Shown here one piece after another: positions 18,475 to 27,289 of a stretch of DNA of 64,000 nucleotides. The stretch is from Vibrio atlanticus. Its GTDB lineage: Bacteria; Pseudomonadota; Gammaproteobacteria; Enterobacterales; Vibrionaceae. The notes below the pieces were generated by a model, which worked only from the letters and a program-made list of their open reading frames with translations, ran no database searches and was not told the DNA's origin. The translations under genes were made by a program, and so were the position numbers. The stretch covers positions 62,001-126,000 of the forward strand of contig NZ_AP025461.1 in assembly GCF_024347315.1 (NCBI RefSeq), read 5' to 3'. The stretch's first letter is position 1, and each line of letters begins with the position of its first letter.

Positions 18475-19899
18475 ATGAGCACCCTAATAACTCAAGCTAC
18501 GAATACCAGTAGTAACTCAAATAATAAAAATAGTAGTAGCGACTTTAAAAAAATCCTTAGTACCATGAAAGGCCACCTGCTTTTCGGAACCTCACACATG
18601 CTACCTTTCATCGTAGCCGGTGGTGTTCTGTTGGCGTTAGCGGTCATGGCATCAGGCAAAGGTGCGGTTCCGGCCGACGGCTTGCTGGCAGACATCTCTA
18701 ATATCGGTATCAAAGGCCTTGTTCTTTTCCCAATCATTCTTGGCGGCTTTATTGGTTACTCAATTGCAGATAAACCGGCACTGGCACCTGCGATGATCTC
18801 TTCTGGCATCATGGCTGATATGGGCGGCGGCTTCCTTGGTTGTATCGTGGCAGGCTTTATCGCCGGTGGCGTGGTGTTCCAGCTTAAGAAAATCCCACTT
18901 TCTACCAACATGACCGCGCTAGGTGCTTATTTCATCTACCCGCTTCTAGGCACGTTAATCTCTGCCGGCATCGTACTGTGGGGCATTGGTGAGCCAATCA
19001 AACTGTTCATGTCTTCAATGAACGAGTTCCTAGCTTCAATGGCTGGCGCGTCTAAGATGGTTCTGGGCACAATCCTTGGTGGTATGACGGCGTTTGATAT
19101 GGGCGGCCCTATCAACAAAGTCGCGACTCTATTTGCTCAAACTCAAGTAGACACACAACCATGGCTAATGGGCGGCGTAGGCATCGCGATTTGTACACCA
19201 CCTCTAGGTATGGCATTGGCGACGTTCCTATTCAAAAACAAGTTCTCTAAACAAGAGCAAGAAGCAGGTAAAGCAGCAGCAATCATGGGTTCTATTGGTA
19301 TCTCTGAGGGTGCTATCCCATTCGCAGCAAATGACCCAATGCGCGTACTTCCTTCAATCGTTGCCGGTGGTATCGTGGGCTGTGTATTCGGCTTCATGAC
19401 AGACGTTCTACTACACGCACCTTGGGGCGGCCTAATCACTGCGCCAGTATCAAGTAACATTCCAATGTACGTGGTCGGTATTGTACTTGGCTCACTAACC
19501 ACAGCCGTTATCGTTGGCTTCTGGAAACCTGTCGCGGTAGAAACAGAAGAAGACATGGTTGAAGCGCCAGTACAAGCTCAAACAGCTCCTGTAGCCGGCG
19601 AAGGCGAGTACGACATCGTAGCCGTAACATGTTGCCCTTCTGGTGTTGCACACACCTTCATGGCAGCGAAAGCACTGGAAAAAGCAGGCTTAGCAGCAGG
19701 CCTTAAGATTAAGGTAGAAACTCAAGGTCAAAACGGTATTCAGAACCGCATCAGCGACCTAGATGTAGCGAACGCGAGACTGGTTATTTTGGCACACGAT
19801 ATTCAAGTGAAAGACGCTCACCGCTTTGCTAACGCGAACGTGATTGAGTGTTCAACGAAAGAAGCGATGAAGAAAGCCGCGGACATGGTGGCTATTTAA
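18475..19899 (+). CDS. Fructose-family PTS permease, EIIC-EIIB fusion
   Basis: 474-aa inner-membrane protein. After a Ser/Asn-rich start (1-25) comes EIIC (about 30-345, with FDMGGPINKVATLFAQTQVD and GISEGAIPFAANDP), then a linker rich in Glu/Ala/Gln, then EIIB (about 380-474) with Cys387 in TCCPSGVAHT. The extra Cys386 next to the phospho-Cys is unusual compared with the other EIIB domains here. Its EIIC is much closer to that of 9134-10999 than to that of 14493. It works with the EIIA gene just upstream. Confidence 0.92.
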   Translation: MSTLITQATNTSSNSNNKNSSSDFKKILSTMKGHLLFGTSHMLPFIVAGGVLLALAVMASGKGAVPADGLLADISNIGIKGLVLFPIILGGFIGYSIADKPALAPAMISSGIMADMGGGFLGCIVAGFIAGGVVFQLKKIPLSTNMTALGAYFIYPLLGTLISAGIVLWGIGEPIKLFMSSMNEFLASMAGASKMVLGTILGGMTAFDMGGPINKVATLFAQTQVDTQPWLMGGVGIAICTPPLGMALATFLFKNKFSKQEQEAGKAAAIMGSIGISEGAIPFAANDPMRVLPSIVAGGIVGCVFGFMTDVLLHAPWGGLITAPVSSNIPMYVVGIVLGSLTTAVIVGFWKPVAVETEEDMVEAPVQAQTAPVAGEGEYDIVAVTCCPSGVAHTFMAAKALEKAGLAAGLKIKVETQGQNGIQNRISDLDVANARLVILAHDIQVKDAHRFANANVIECSTKEAMKKAADMVAI

Positions 19900-19945
19900 A
19901 ACCTGAAACAAGTTAGAAGATAAAATTACTACCCCCTAGTAACTA

Positions 19946-19983
19946 AAATCCCCATTCGCCTTGTCAGCGAATGGGGATTTTTA
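19946..19983 (+). terminator. Terminator after the EIIA/EIICB operon
   Basis: AAATCCCCATTCGC/GCGAATGGGGATTT stem with a 7-nt loop and a T-run. The A-run on the other side suggests it also stops mppA. Confidence 0.88.
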
Positions 19984-20005
19984 TTTATATAATGTTCAAA
20001 GCTTT

Positions 20006-21631
20006 TTACTGCTTGATATAAAGATCCTTAGAATAGATGCGGCCTTCTACGTTGTGCTTCGCAAAGCCACCGACACTTGGTCGCACTAGGCGAGCTTGCA
20101 TGTAGTAGTAGATTGGCGCGATCGGCATATCTTCAGCCAGTAACTGCTCCGCTTGGTCATAGAAACCTTGGCGTTCTTGCTCATTAGTTGCAGCCAATGC
20201 GCTATCCATTGCTGAGTCGTACTTTTCGTTGTTGTAACGAGCAAAGTTGCCTGAAGATTCAGAACGCAGAAGGCTTAAGAAGGTCGACGCTTCATTGTAA
20301 TCACCACACCAAGATGCTCGCATCACATCAAAATCACCTTGGCGACGTGATACTAAGTAAGACTTCCACTCTTGGTTTTCCAACTCAACTTGCGCGCCTA
20401 GATTACTTTTCAGCATGGATGCAATCGCCACCGCAATCGACTTATTCGATTCACTGGTGTTGTAAAGCAATTTAAAATCTAGCGGGTTAGAAGCATCGTA
20501 TCCGGCTTCTTTCAGCAACTCTTTCGCCTTTTGGTCACGCTCCCTTTGAATCCATGTACTGTACTCAGGTTGAGTAGCATCAAAACCTGCCGTGTATTCA
20601 TGAGCAAAGGTATAAGCCGGTAAGTTACCTACTTGAGTCACTCCATTAATAATCACATTACGCATCATGGAATAAGACACCGCTTTACGCACTCGCGCAT
20701 CATCAAACGGAGGGCGCGTGGTATTGAACGCGTAATAGTATGTACACAATAAAGGTACCGCTGTATACGCGTCTTGATATTTCATTTTTAGCTGCTGCGC
20801 CATATGTGTCGGCACATCAGACGTGATATCGACCTCGCCCACCGCATAGCGATTAATCGACGCATTCTGGTTCTCAAACGGAATGTAAGTCACTTGGGTT
20901 AAGTGCGTATCTGAACTGTCCCAATAGTTAGGGTTCTTCTCCAGTTCAATGCGTTCGTTCACCACCCACTCGCCTAAAACAAACGCACCATTGCCAACAA
21001 ACTGCTTCGGATCGCTCCACGGCTTATCGCTGTTTTCTAGCGTTGCCTTATGAACGGGCATCATTGAAGTGTGGCCTGTCATCGCCACAAAGTATGGCAC
21101 TTTGCTATCGAGTTCGAATTTCACCGTGTGCTTATCAACCGCCGAGATACCGAGCTCTTCAACGGGCTTCTTACCTTCTGCCACATCAGCAATGTTTTTG
21201 ATTTGAGTGAGCTTGAGATACCAAACATTTGGCGAAGCAAGCTTTGGGTCGACCGCGCGTCTTATCGCATACACGAAATCATCGGCCGTCACCGGATCGC
21301 CATTCGACCATTTAGCATCTTTACGAAGGTGGAATACAAACGTCTGGTTGTCTTCGGTTTCCCAAGATTCCGCGACACCTGGAGTGATGTTGCCATCGCG
21401 ATCTTGGATCACTAAACCTTCAAACAGGTCACGTAGAATGTGCATTTCAGGCAAGCCTTCTGCCTTTGCCGGATCGAGTGTCGCAGCTTCTGCATCATTA
21501 GCACGTACCAAGTGTTGCTCTTTCGCCAGAGAAGTTCCGGCAGGCAATGTGTCAGCAACGGCAGTCACTGAGATAAAAGGGGTCAATAAAGATGAAATGA
21601 TTAAAGCCGTTGAATGTTTCTTAAAATCCAT
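20006..21631 (-). CDS. mppA: Periplasmic murein-peptide / oligopeptide-binding protein, MppA-like
   Basis: 541-aa ABC-transporter solute-binding protein (SBP family 5). The signal peptide is at about residues 1-27 (ends TAVA). The body has family motifs such as ATLDPAKAEGLPE, RDLFEGLV and the binding-pocket stretch FDVMRASWCGDYNEASTF, which follows E. coli MppA more closely than OppA (recalled comparison). MppA delivers L-Ala-D-Glu-meso-DAP from cell-wall turnover to the Opp permease. The ATG at 21631 follows AGGAGAG. It is divergent from mpaA, the cytoplasmic enzyme that cleaves this peptide, which supports the murein role. Confidence 0.75.
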   Translation of the reverse strand: MDFKKHSTALIISSLLTPFISVTAVADTLPAGTSLAKEQHLVRANDAEAATLDPAKAEGLPEMHILRDLFEGLVIQDRDGNITPGVAESWETEDNQTFVFHLRKDAKWSNGDPVTADDFVYAIRRAVDPKLASPNVWYLKLTQIKNIADVAEGKKPVEELGISAVDKHTVKFELDSKVPYFVAMTGHTSMMPVHKATLENSDKPWSDPKQFVGNGAFVLGEWVVNERIELEKNPNYWDSSDTHLTQVTYIPFENQNASINRYAVGEVDITSDVPTHMAQQLKMKYQDAYTAVPLLCTYYYAFNTTRPPFDDARVRKAVSYSMMRNVIINGVTQVGNLPAYTFAHEYTAGFDATQPEYSTWIQRERDQKAKELLKEAGYDASNPLDFKLLYNTSESNKSIAVAIASMLKSNLGAQVELENQEWKSYLVSRRQGDFDVMRASWCGDYNEASTFLSLLRSESSGNFARYNNEKYDSAMDSALAATNEQERQGFYDQAEQLLAEDMPIAPIYYYMQARLVRPSVGGFAKHNVEGRIYSKDLYIKQ

Positions 21632-21742
21632 GTTTTTTTGCTCTCCTAGCCTATCTTTGAAGCAAAGTAATAAAATTAACAATGCGACGGTTGACGAGTT
21701 TTGACGCTATGGTTTATTTAATAGAAGTCATCTAAATAGTAG

Positions 21743-21908
21743 TTATACCAATCACAGTAAGTAAGTGTTCAAAAATAGCGCAGGAAAAAAGCTAGAGAAC
21801 AAGGCAGATTTTTTCGATAAGTAGTTATTCTACAATCAAAAAATCTAACGACGTTATCGAGATTTTTAACAAGCTAGAGTGAACAGTTATTTACTACGAT
21901 TGGTATTA
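21743..21908. repeat. About 166-bp palindromic intergenic repeat (MITE-like)
   Basis: The ends TTATACCAATC...GATTGGTATTA form imperfect inverted repeats of about 27 bp (left continues with a TAAGTAAGTGTTCA part, right with its TAAATAACTGTTCA counterpart). Inside is a second stem, AGATTTTTTCGATAAGTAG pairing with CTACAATCAAAAAATCT. It has no ORF. The whole piece can fold into a long hairpin. It lies in the divergent mppA/mpaA promoter region. It resembles a repeat that I recall as common in Vibrio intergenic regions; this cannot be checked here. Confidence 0.75.
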
Positions 21909-21943
21909 CTATTTGATACTACTTGATCAATCAGGAGATTAAG

Positions 21944-22654
21944 GTGAGTTTAATTCCAAGAACGGAAAGAGCTGCGTTTTCGATAAAGCCGCTGTCATAT
22001 GGAAAGTCAGTATTGGGTGCACCCTTGCTCTATTTCCCCGCGCAAATAGAAAGCGAATCTCGCGGGCTGATTTTAGCGGGCACACACGGCGATGAAACGG
22101 CTTCTATCGCGGGTTTATCTTGCGCGCTAAGAAGTTTGCCTGCCGCCAACTTACGACACGATGTAATCCTGTCGATGAACCCAGATGGCAACCAGCTTGG
22201 CACTCGCGCTAACGCAAACCAAGTCGATCTGAACCGCGCCTTTCCAACTCAAAACTGGACTAAAAACGGCACCGTCTATCGCTGGAGTTCTCACACCCCT
22301 GTCAGAGATGTAAAAGTAAAAACGGGGCAAGCCGATCAGCTTGAACCGGAAGTGCAGTCGCTCATCAACCTCATTGAGCAACGCCAACCCAAGTTCGTCA
22401 TATCTTTCCACGAACCACTCGCGATGGTCGACGACCCAACCCAATCTGAACTCGCCATTTGGCTAGGCAAGCAGTTCCACCTACCACTCGTTGAAGACGT
22501 CGATTACGAAACCCCAGGCTCATTCGGTACATGGTGCCAAGAAAGAAACCTGCCTTGTATTACCGTAGAGCTGCCGCCCGTTTCTGCGGATTTGACTATA
22601 GAGCAGTATTTGGATGCATTTTTGGCGGTGTTGGGGTATGAGGGGGTTGTTTAA
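21944..22654 (+). CDS. mpaA: Murein peptide amidase A (M14 zinc carboxypeptidase family)
   Basis: 236-aa cytoplasmic enzyme that removes meso-diaminopimelate from the murein tripeptide L-Ala-D-Glu-mDAP during cell-wall recycling. Zinc-binding H-x-x-E is in GTHGDETASIAG and the third ligand His is in SFHEPLA. The conserved NPDGNQLGTRANAN and VDLNRAFP segments follow E. coli MpaA, as does YETPGSFGTWC. The GTG at 21944, 6 bp after AGGAG, gives MSLIPRTERAAF, matching MpaA. An in-frame TTG at 21923 lacks a ribosome site. It is divergent from the mppA-like gene. Confidence 0.9.
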   Translation: MSLIPRTERAAFSIKPLSYGKSVLGAPLLYFPAQIESESRGLILAGTHGDETASIAGLSCALRSLPAANLRHDVILSMNPDGNQLGTRANANQVDLNRAFPTQNWTKNGTVYRWSSHTPVRDVKVKTGQADQLEPEVQSLINLIEQRQPKFVISFHEPLAMVDDPTQSELAIWLGKQFHLPLVEDVDYETPGSFGTWCQERNLPCITVELPPVSADLTIEQYLDAFLAVLGYEGVV

Positions 22655-22764
22655 AGATTGCTAACTCATTTTTGGACATAAGTGAGCTAGAATCTTTAAT
22701 CTAATTCAGTCGATTGAGATTACAAAAAGTAAGTTAGAGCATTACTGAACTAGGGCATTATTTT

Positions 22765-23883
22765 TCAGAGAGTAGCCCTTTTTAATTTTAGATAATGCTC
22801 GATATCTTCAGGCCCTAATTTCTGTTTTCTACGACCATCGCGAACGTAGAAATGTTCTCTATTCTTCTTCTCTCGAAAAAAGAACAAGTGGTCTTTTGAT
22901 GGCTTAACTTTAACCCAAGCGACAGTATGCCCATTGAGCGAAACTAAGATAGTAGACAATAGTTCGCTTGGCTTTGATATTGTTTTTGATTGTTCATCAT
23001 TGATAGTACGCATAGAGATCTTATCTCGAAAGAGAGAAGCTAGTTGCATCATGAACTTGTCTTCTGAATAATTGTGATAGTGCTCTAATTCTTCTTCAAT
23101 CCCATGTATCGACATATCATCATCAACGCCAATGAATAAATTGCCACCATTTGAGTTTAAAAAAGCTACTACAGAGGCTATTCGTTGTTCGTTCAAATCG
23201 TTTTTATCATAGTTCCGTATAGTATTAGAAGATGAATAACATGATTTAAACTCAACGTGTTGTCCCTCATCACTTCTAATTATCTCTAACGCTTCCTTAT
23301 GTACAGGTGGTACATAGTCCAAGTTAAGTTCTTGAAACTTCTCTAAAGGTCTAACTCCGCCTTTAGGGCAGTTTGAAATGTCGGCCATTAGATCCAATGC
23401 ATTTTTAAGTTCGTTAGGTAATGGAGTTGCGTATAGCAAATAGTCAGCAAATTTCACATGAGCTTCAACTGCTTCAATGTAATAGCGTAGAGTTGGAGGG
23501 AAGCATTTTAGTGAGGCCGCTGTTCTTATGTATTTTTCACGATCTTCAACTCTTCCATTTAACCTAATTTGGAAAGCTAGCTTACTTAGTTCATATAGCT
23601 TTGCTTGAATTAATGAGGGAGCTGCAACTTCGAGTGGTTGCTCAAGGGTCGGTCGTATTATTTGAAGAATAGAATGCAATTCAGGAAAAAGAATTGCTCT
23701 TTCATATACATAAGACCACCAATATGGAGAGTGAATTCTAAGTTTATCCCATAAGAATGATTCTTTATATAAGGTAGACCAAGGCCCAACCCCATTGATT
23801 TTACCGCTATTAACCCTATAAAATGTATCGCATATACTCTGAAGTTGGGTATCTACATCTCGAATCATTAGTGCATCTGTCAT
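22765..23883 (-). CDS. AlbA_2 (Schlafen-like) domain protein with unknown N-terminal domain
   Basis: 372 aa. Residues about 200-300 form an AlbA_2/Schlafen-type domain: SDEGQHVEFKSCY (Glu and Lys of the conserved E-x-K), then QRIASVVAFLNSNGGNLFIGVDDDMSIHGIE, the hallmark of the family. The N-terminal 190 residues are helical-looking and match nothing I recognise. AlbA_2 domains bind nucleic acid, and related Schlafen proteins can cleave tRNA or act in phage defence. Whether this one does is unknown. It is a single gene on an AT-rich accessory stretch, convergent with mpaA. Confidence 0.7.
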   Translation of the reverse strand: MTDALMIRDVDTQLQSICDTFYRVNSGKINGVGPWSTLYKESFLWDKLRIHSPYWWSYVYERAILFPELHSILQIIRPTLEQPLEVAAPSLIQAKLYELSKLAFQIRLNGRVEDREKYIRTAASLKCFPPTLRYYIEAVEAHVKFADYLLYATPLPNELKNALDLMADISNCPKGGVRPLEKFQELNLDYVPPVHKEALEIIRSDEGQHVEFKSCYSSSNTIRNYDKNDLNEQRIASVVAFLNSNGGNLFIGVDDDMSIHGIEEELEHYHNYSEDKFMMQLASLFRDKISMRTINDEQSKTISKPSELLSTILVSLNGHTVAWVKVKPSKDHLFFFREKKNREHFYVRDGRRKQKLGPEDIEHYLKLKRATL

Positions 23884-24099
23884 AAAAGAGTCCGATCAAG
23901 TTTTTCAGTTGAAACAGTAAGCATACTATGTATTAATTATCCTAATAAAATCAGCAGTATACAAGTGTAAGCTTAGCTCGCATAGATTGCGGGCATTATT
24001 CAAATTACTTCAGACAGTTGTATATAACTTTGCTATAAGCAACACTTGAGATGAGTGGCGGAAATGCAAAAATCCTTCAACTTCCCACAGTATTCGTAG

Positions 24100-24744
24100 T
24101 CAATTAGTCATTCTGTTGAAGTTTTCGAAAATAGCTTTTTCATCGGCAACCAAATCCTCGAATTCTCCAATTTTTATGTGATTACAACCTTCATTAGTTA
24201 ATACCAAGGCTATAATCTCCCCCCCAATATATACTCTCTCATTATGTGGCTTTTCTGCTTCGTTCTTTCTCTGTTCAACCATCATATCAGGAATGATATC
24301 TAGCAGATTACCTTCTAGCACTGTGCAAGCTGGCTTTACCCCTGTACCAAATTGCAATGGTTCGGACTGGAAGTTATTTGTTGAGCGGTAAGCGAATGAA
24401 ACGACCTCTCCACTTTCTTCACTGATACCAAATTGATAAACAGTAGTTGTACTATCATCGGTCAGAGAATACTCCTTCTTATAAGTCTCCCAAAGCTCCC
24501 CAAGTCCTTTTGGTGTGTGGAAGTCTAAATTATGAATTCCGTGCACTACCATGCGTGTAGAAGCATGCAACAGCCATTGACTTGAAAACCCACCCGCTCC
24601 AGTTCCTGCAATGATTGTCTTTAAATGTGGGATGTACCCTGCTTTTGTGCAGAAACTAAACGGTGAGCCATCAGAAGAAACTGCAAGGGTATCTGTGGCT
24701 ACAACAGCAGCATCTGGTTGGGTATAGAAGATTAACGATGACAT
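24100..24744 (-). CDS. Hypothetical protein, possibly Ntn-hydrolase (proteasome-like) fold
   Basis: 214 aa, unrecognised at family level. The N-terminus (FYTQPDAAVVATDTLAVSSDG, read in parts) and the next strand (LKTIIAGTGAGGF) resemble the start of proteasome beta/HslV folds, where a strand ends in A-x-D-T/S-R and is followed by a G-x-G turn. A processed N-terminal Thr is not obvious, so catalytic activity is doubtful. No signal peptide or TM helix. It stands alone, 216 bp from the AlbA_2 gene on the same strand, so co-expression is possible but not shown. Confidence 0.5.
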   Translation of the reverse strand: MSSLIFYTQPDAAVVATDTLAVSSDGSPFSFCTKAGYIPHLKTIIAGTGAGGFSSQWLLHASTRMVVHGIHNLDFHTPKGLGELWETYKKEYSLTDDSTTTVYQFGISEESGEVVSFAYRSTNNFQSEPLQFGTGVKPACTVLEGNLLDIIPDMMVEQRKNEAEKPHNERVYIGGEIIALVLTNEGCNHIKIGEFEDLVADEKAIFENFNRMTN

Positions 24745-24941
24745 ACTAGTTCCTTAACAACGTCTTAAATAGGCATACTACATCATATCAAAAGGTATTA
24801 GAAAAACTAACTCAATGAGCGCTTTTCGAGAATGCGTCGGACATCTGAATTAACACACAAAGGGGCAGAGGCGTGTTACAAACTTTAAGCTCCCCCGTAA
24901 TGACAAACTTCAGTAGATAGTTAGATTTCGGATAATCACTA

Positions 24942-25313
24942 CTAACTGAGTTTGAAAGGTTTACATTGCGTACCTTGATGATACCTGAGCTTCCAACAAG
25001 TGCCCGTAAATGTCCAAATTGAACAGCGTTTGGCATAGTCACTAACTTCTCCAGATTCACTTACAAGAGCAGACTCATACTTTAAAAGCTGTATAGAAGG
25101 CTCAAGTTGAATACATTCATACTTTTGAGAATGAACGCGGATATCTGAAGGCTCTTCCAAATCCATCATTTGAATAATGGATGTAAAGTCGTAGCTATCT
25201 CCTGACTTACCAACTTCAGTAAAACTAGGGTGTATTAAACGATCAAGATCAGCCTTGTTCTGACGAGTTTGGTATTGATGGAGTTCTATTTCTTGTTCGA
25301 TCAAAATGTCCAT
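24942..25313 (-). CDS. DUF4440 / SnoaL-like (NTF2-fold) small protein
   Basis: 123 aa. The start (MDILIEQEIELHQYQTRQ) and the segment LDRLIHPSFTEVGKSGDSYDF are typical of DUF4440 proteins of the NTF2-like superfamily, small alpha+beta barrels of 110-130 aa. The ATG at 25313 lies directly after a strong AGGAGGTAAA ribosome site. The longer frame to 25397 runs into the broken glyoxalase gene and was rejected. Function unknown. The same strand and close spacing suggest it was co-transcribed with that glyoxalase gene. Confidence 0.75.
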   Translation of the reverse strand: MDILIEQEIELHQYQTRQNKADLDRLIHPSFTEVGKSGDSYDFTSIIQMMDLEEPSDIRVHSQKYECIQLEPSIQLLKYESALVSESGEVSDYAKRCSIWTFTGTCWKLRYHQGTQCKPFKLS

Positions 25314-25359
25314 TTTACCTCCTAAACTGATATGGCATATAAGGCCTTTTATAATCCAT

Positions 25360-25726
25360 TTAAACCACTTGCAACATGGTCGCCCCACGCAAGCCAATTA
25401 AGTTGCCAAACGGGTCTTCGATTTGACACATAAAAAAGCCCATTTTCAATTGCCATTGGGCCTCTATACAGTTTTGCACCAAGCTCTTCAAAATGATCCA
25501 GTGCTTTATCCAAGTTGTTTACCGACCAATATAAAACTGTCCCACATTTACACGAGCCTACTTTTTCGTCTGCTTGTACTATCTCAAGAGAAAAACCGTT
25601 CAAATTGAGCATGGTAAAGTCGAAACTAGGATGATAAACAGATACAGCTGTAGGAAAGGCTTTTTGATACTAATCGATGCCCAATGCGACATTTTGAACA
25701 TGAATAAGAATCGCTGTTGGAATCAT
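25360..25726 (-). pseudogene. Broken glyoxalase/VOC-family gene (in-frame stop plus frameshift)
   Basis: Starts at ATG 25726 after AGGAGGGAG (MIPTAILIHVQNVALGID). An amber codon at 25670-25672 replaces what should be a Trp before YQKAFPT. The frame then continues through LYWSVNNLDKALDHFEELGAKLYRGPMAIENG. A run of six A/T at 25432-25437 carries one extra base; removing it restores the typical VOC ending (MCQIEDPFGNLIGLRG) up to a TAA at 25360-25362. Two independent lesions make it a pseudogene, about 121 codons when intact. VOC proteins are metal-dependent resistance or lyase enzymes. Sequencing error could explain one lesion but less easily both. Confidence 0.8.
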
Positions 25727-25753
25727 AGTCTCCCTCCTACTACTTAACAGTCA

Positions 25754-26218
25754 CTAGTATGGTGTGCCGTTCTTTCTAGAGGGAGTCCATTCACCAGAAC
25801 TTTCAACAACCCATTTGAAATCATCATCTGGATAATGGGCTTCGTCTTTTGCAACTCGGCTCCCTATAACTATAAATTTAGCTTGTTCGCTACTACGGTT
25901 TATTAAATGATGTCCATTTTCGACCCTAGCAGGGAAGCCAATACACATTCCTGCAAATAATGTCTGCTCACCGTCATCACTGACTAAACATAGCTCACCA
26001 TCGAGTACATAAAGAAACTCATCTGACCTTGTGTGCCAATGGCGAAGAGCCGACTGCGCATTCGGTTCTAATACTTCCAGATTCACACCGAACTGAGTGA
26101 GCCCAAAAGAATCACCTAAACTTCTGCATTCAGATTGACCAAGGCGAGATTTAAATGGCTCTGGAAATGGGTTAAACGTATAACCTTTTATGCTTAAAGC
26201 TTGTTTCGCTTTCGTCAT
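25754..26218 (-). CDS. Cupin-domain protein
   Basis: 154-aa cytoplasmic single-domain cupin. Motif 1 is seen as ALRHWHTRSDEFLYVLDGE (two His and a Glu as metal ligands) and motif 2 around GFPARVENGHHLINRS. Such proteins act as isomerases, dioxygenases or sugar-binding sensors, and the substrate is unknown here. It starts at ATG 26218 and ends 27 bp before the broken glyoxalase gene on the same strand, so the cupin, glyoxalase and DUF4440 genes may have formed one operon. Confidence 0.8.
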   Translation of the reverse strand: MTKAKQALSIKGYTFNPFPEPFKSRLGQSECRSLGDSFGLTQFGVNLEVLEPNAQSALRHWHTRSDEFLYVLDGELCLVSDDGEQTLFAGMCIGFPARVENGHHLINRSSEQAKFIVIGSRVAKDEAHYPDDDFKWVVESSGEWTPSRKNGTPY

Positions 26219-26654
26219 TAATTGCCCCTGTGCATAACGCTTTTCAGTCGGGATATAGTCATTTAATTCTGTCCATCTTGCTCAACCTTTTTAAGCAACT
26301 CAAGTCATATATTATGGTTATGTGATTTTTGTACGCACACGAGTGATGGGTTACGAAAAAAACACCTGCACTCTAGGGTTGTTAGTTAGCATATGTATTA
26401 CAAAATCAACTCACCATTAATTAGTCAATCATCGGTTGTGATACACTTTGGGGCAGATCTGAGCTAGTTGGCACTTTTTGAGAAAAGTGCCACGAGTAAA
26501 ACTTCAGGTCTATGAAGCCTCTGGACAATTATTTGTCAGTGCTTTTGCTAAATTAGCAAACCATCAATAATTACAGGTATGGCAATTTACTTGTGAATAG
26601 CTAGTGCGATGAGTAACATCGCACCAGAAAAAGTGTTGGTTTGCGTTTGTTAGT
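26219..26654. other. Intergenic region with a hairpin, no gene seen
   Basis: 436 bp. A 9-bp hairpin GGCACTTTT/AAAAGTGCC at about 26471-26492 and AT-rich sequence, presumably the cupin promoter on the minus strand. I looked for integron attC sites (paired core sites around an imperfect palindrome) and did not find one. Confidence 0.4.
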
Positions 26655-27239
26655 TTATAACTTCCAACGCTTATATAACTTCAAACATACCATTAAAACT
26701 AAAAGGCTAATTGCATATCCAAGCATTGCCCAACTATTTTCAGGTGATTCGGATATAGTATAAAAAGCTGCTGCAGCAATGGCTAACATTAGTGGTTCAA
26801 TGGTCTCATCGGGACCATCAGTAAACAGCATGTAACTCAACTCTATACCTGCTGAGATTGCTAATGCATTACCTATATAAACAAAAGATTCGATACCTAG
26901 TATATGCTTATAGAGTTCATCTGCAGTAAACAATCGATTATCCGCAAAGTACAAATTATCTAATAAATTGAATGTTTCCGCTACTTCAAGCAAACCTTTG
27001 CTTGCTAATGTCCCTATAAGAAAAAAACCAATTAAAAATTGAATCCCTGTTTTAAAAAACTTCATCACTTTCGGGATTTTTGTTTCGTATAAATCAAAAT
27101 CACATTCTGGTTCAAGAAAATCTTTTCTATCATCTAAAGCCAACTGAAATTTTTCTCTTGCATCGGCTAAACTACTTTGATGTACAGCTATTATTTCTTT
27201 CCGAAGATCTTCTTTTATTCTTGCTAATTGCTTTTCCAT
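26655..27239 (-). CDS. Hypothetical membrane protein with N-terminal coiled coil
   Basis: 194 aa, not recognised. Residues 1-45 are highly charged and helical (MEKQLARIKEDLRKEI), then hydrophobic helices lie at about 62-85, 115-135, 147-160 and 168-186, ending in a basic KLYKRWKL tail. No signal peptide, so it is a multi-span inner-membrane protein with a cytoplasmic N-terminus. It lies alone, 51 bp from the IS10-like end. Its AT-rich codon use fits the accessory stretch. Membrane effectors of defence systems can look like this, but no partner gene is present. Confidence 0.6.
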   Translation of the reverse strand: MEKQLARIKEDLRKEIIAVHQSSLADAREKFQLALDDRKDFLEPECDFDLYETKIPKVMKFFKTGIQFLIGFFLIGTLASKGLLEVAETFNLLDNLYFADNRLFTADELYKHILGIESFVYIGNALAISAGIELSYMLFTDGPDETIEPLMLAIAAAAFYTISESPENSWAMLGYAISLLVLMVCLKLYKRWKL

Positions 27240-27289
27240 TTCTATTTATCACACCAAAAAATTAAAATTTTTAATATATGAACTAACGC

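Noticed and set aside
22655..27289. Integron cassette array (DUF4440, VOC, cupin genes are common cassette cargo)
   Set aside because: No attC-like sites between the genes, and gene spacing of 200-430 bp is too irregular; no integrase in the window.
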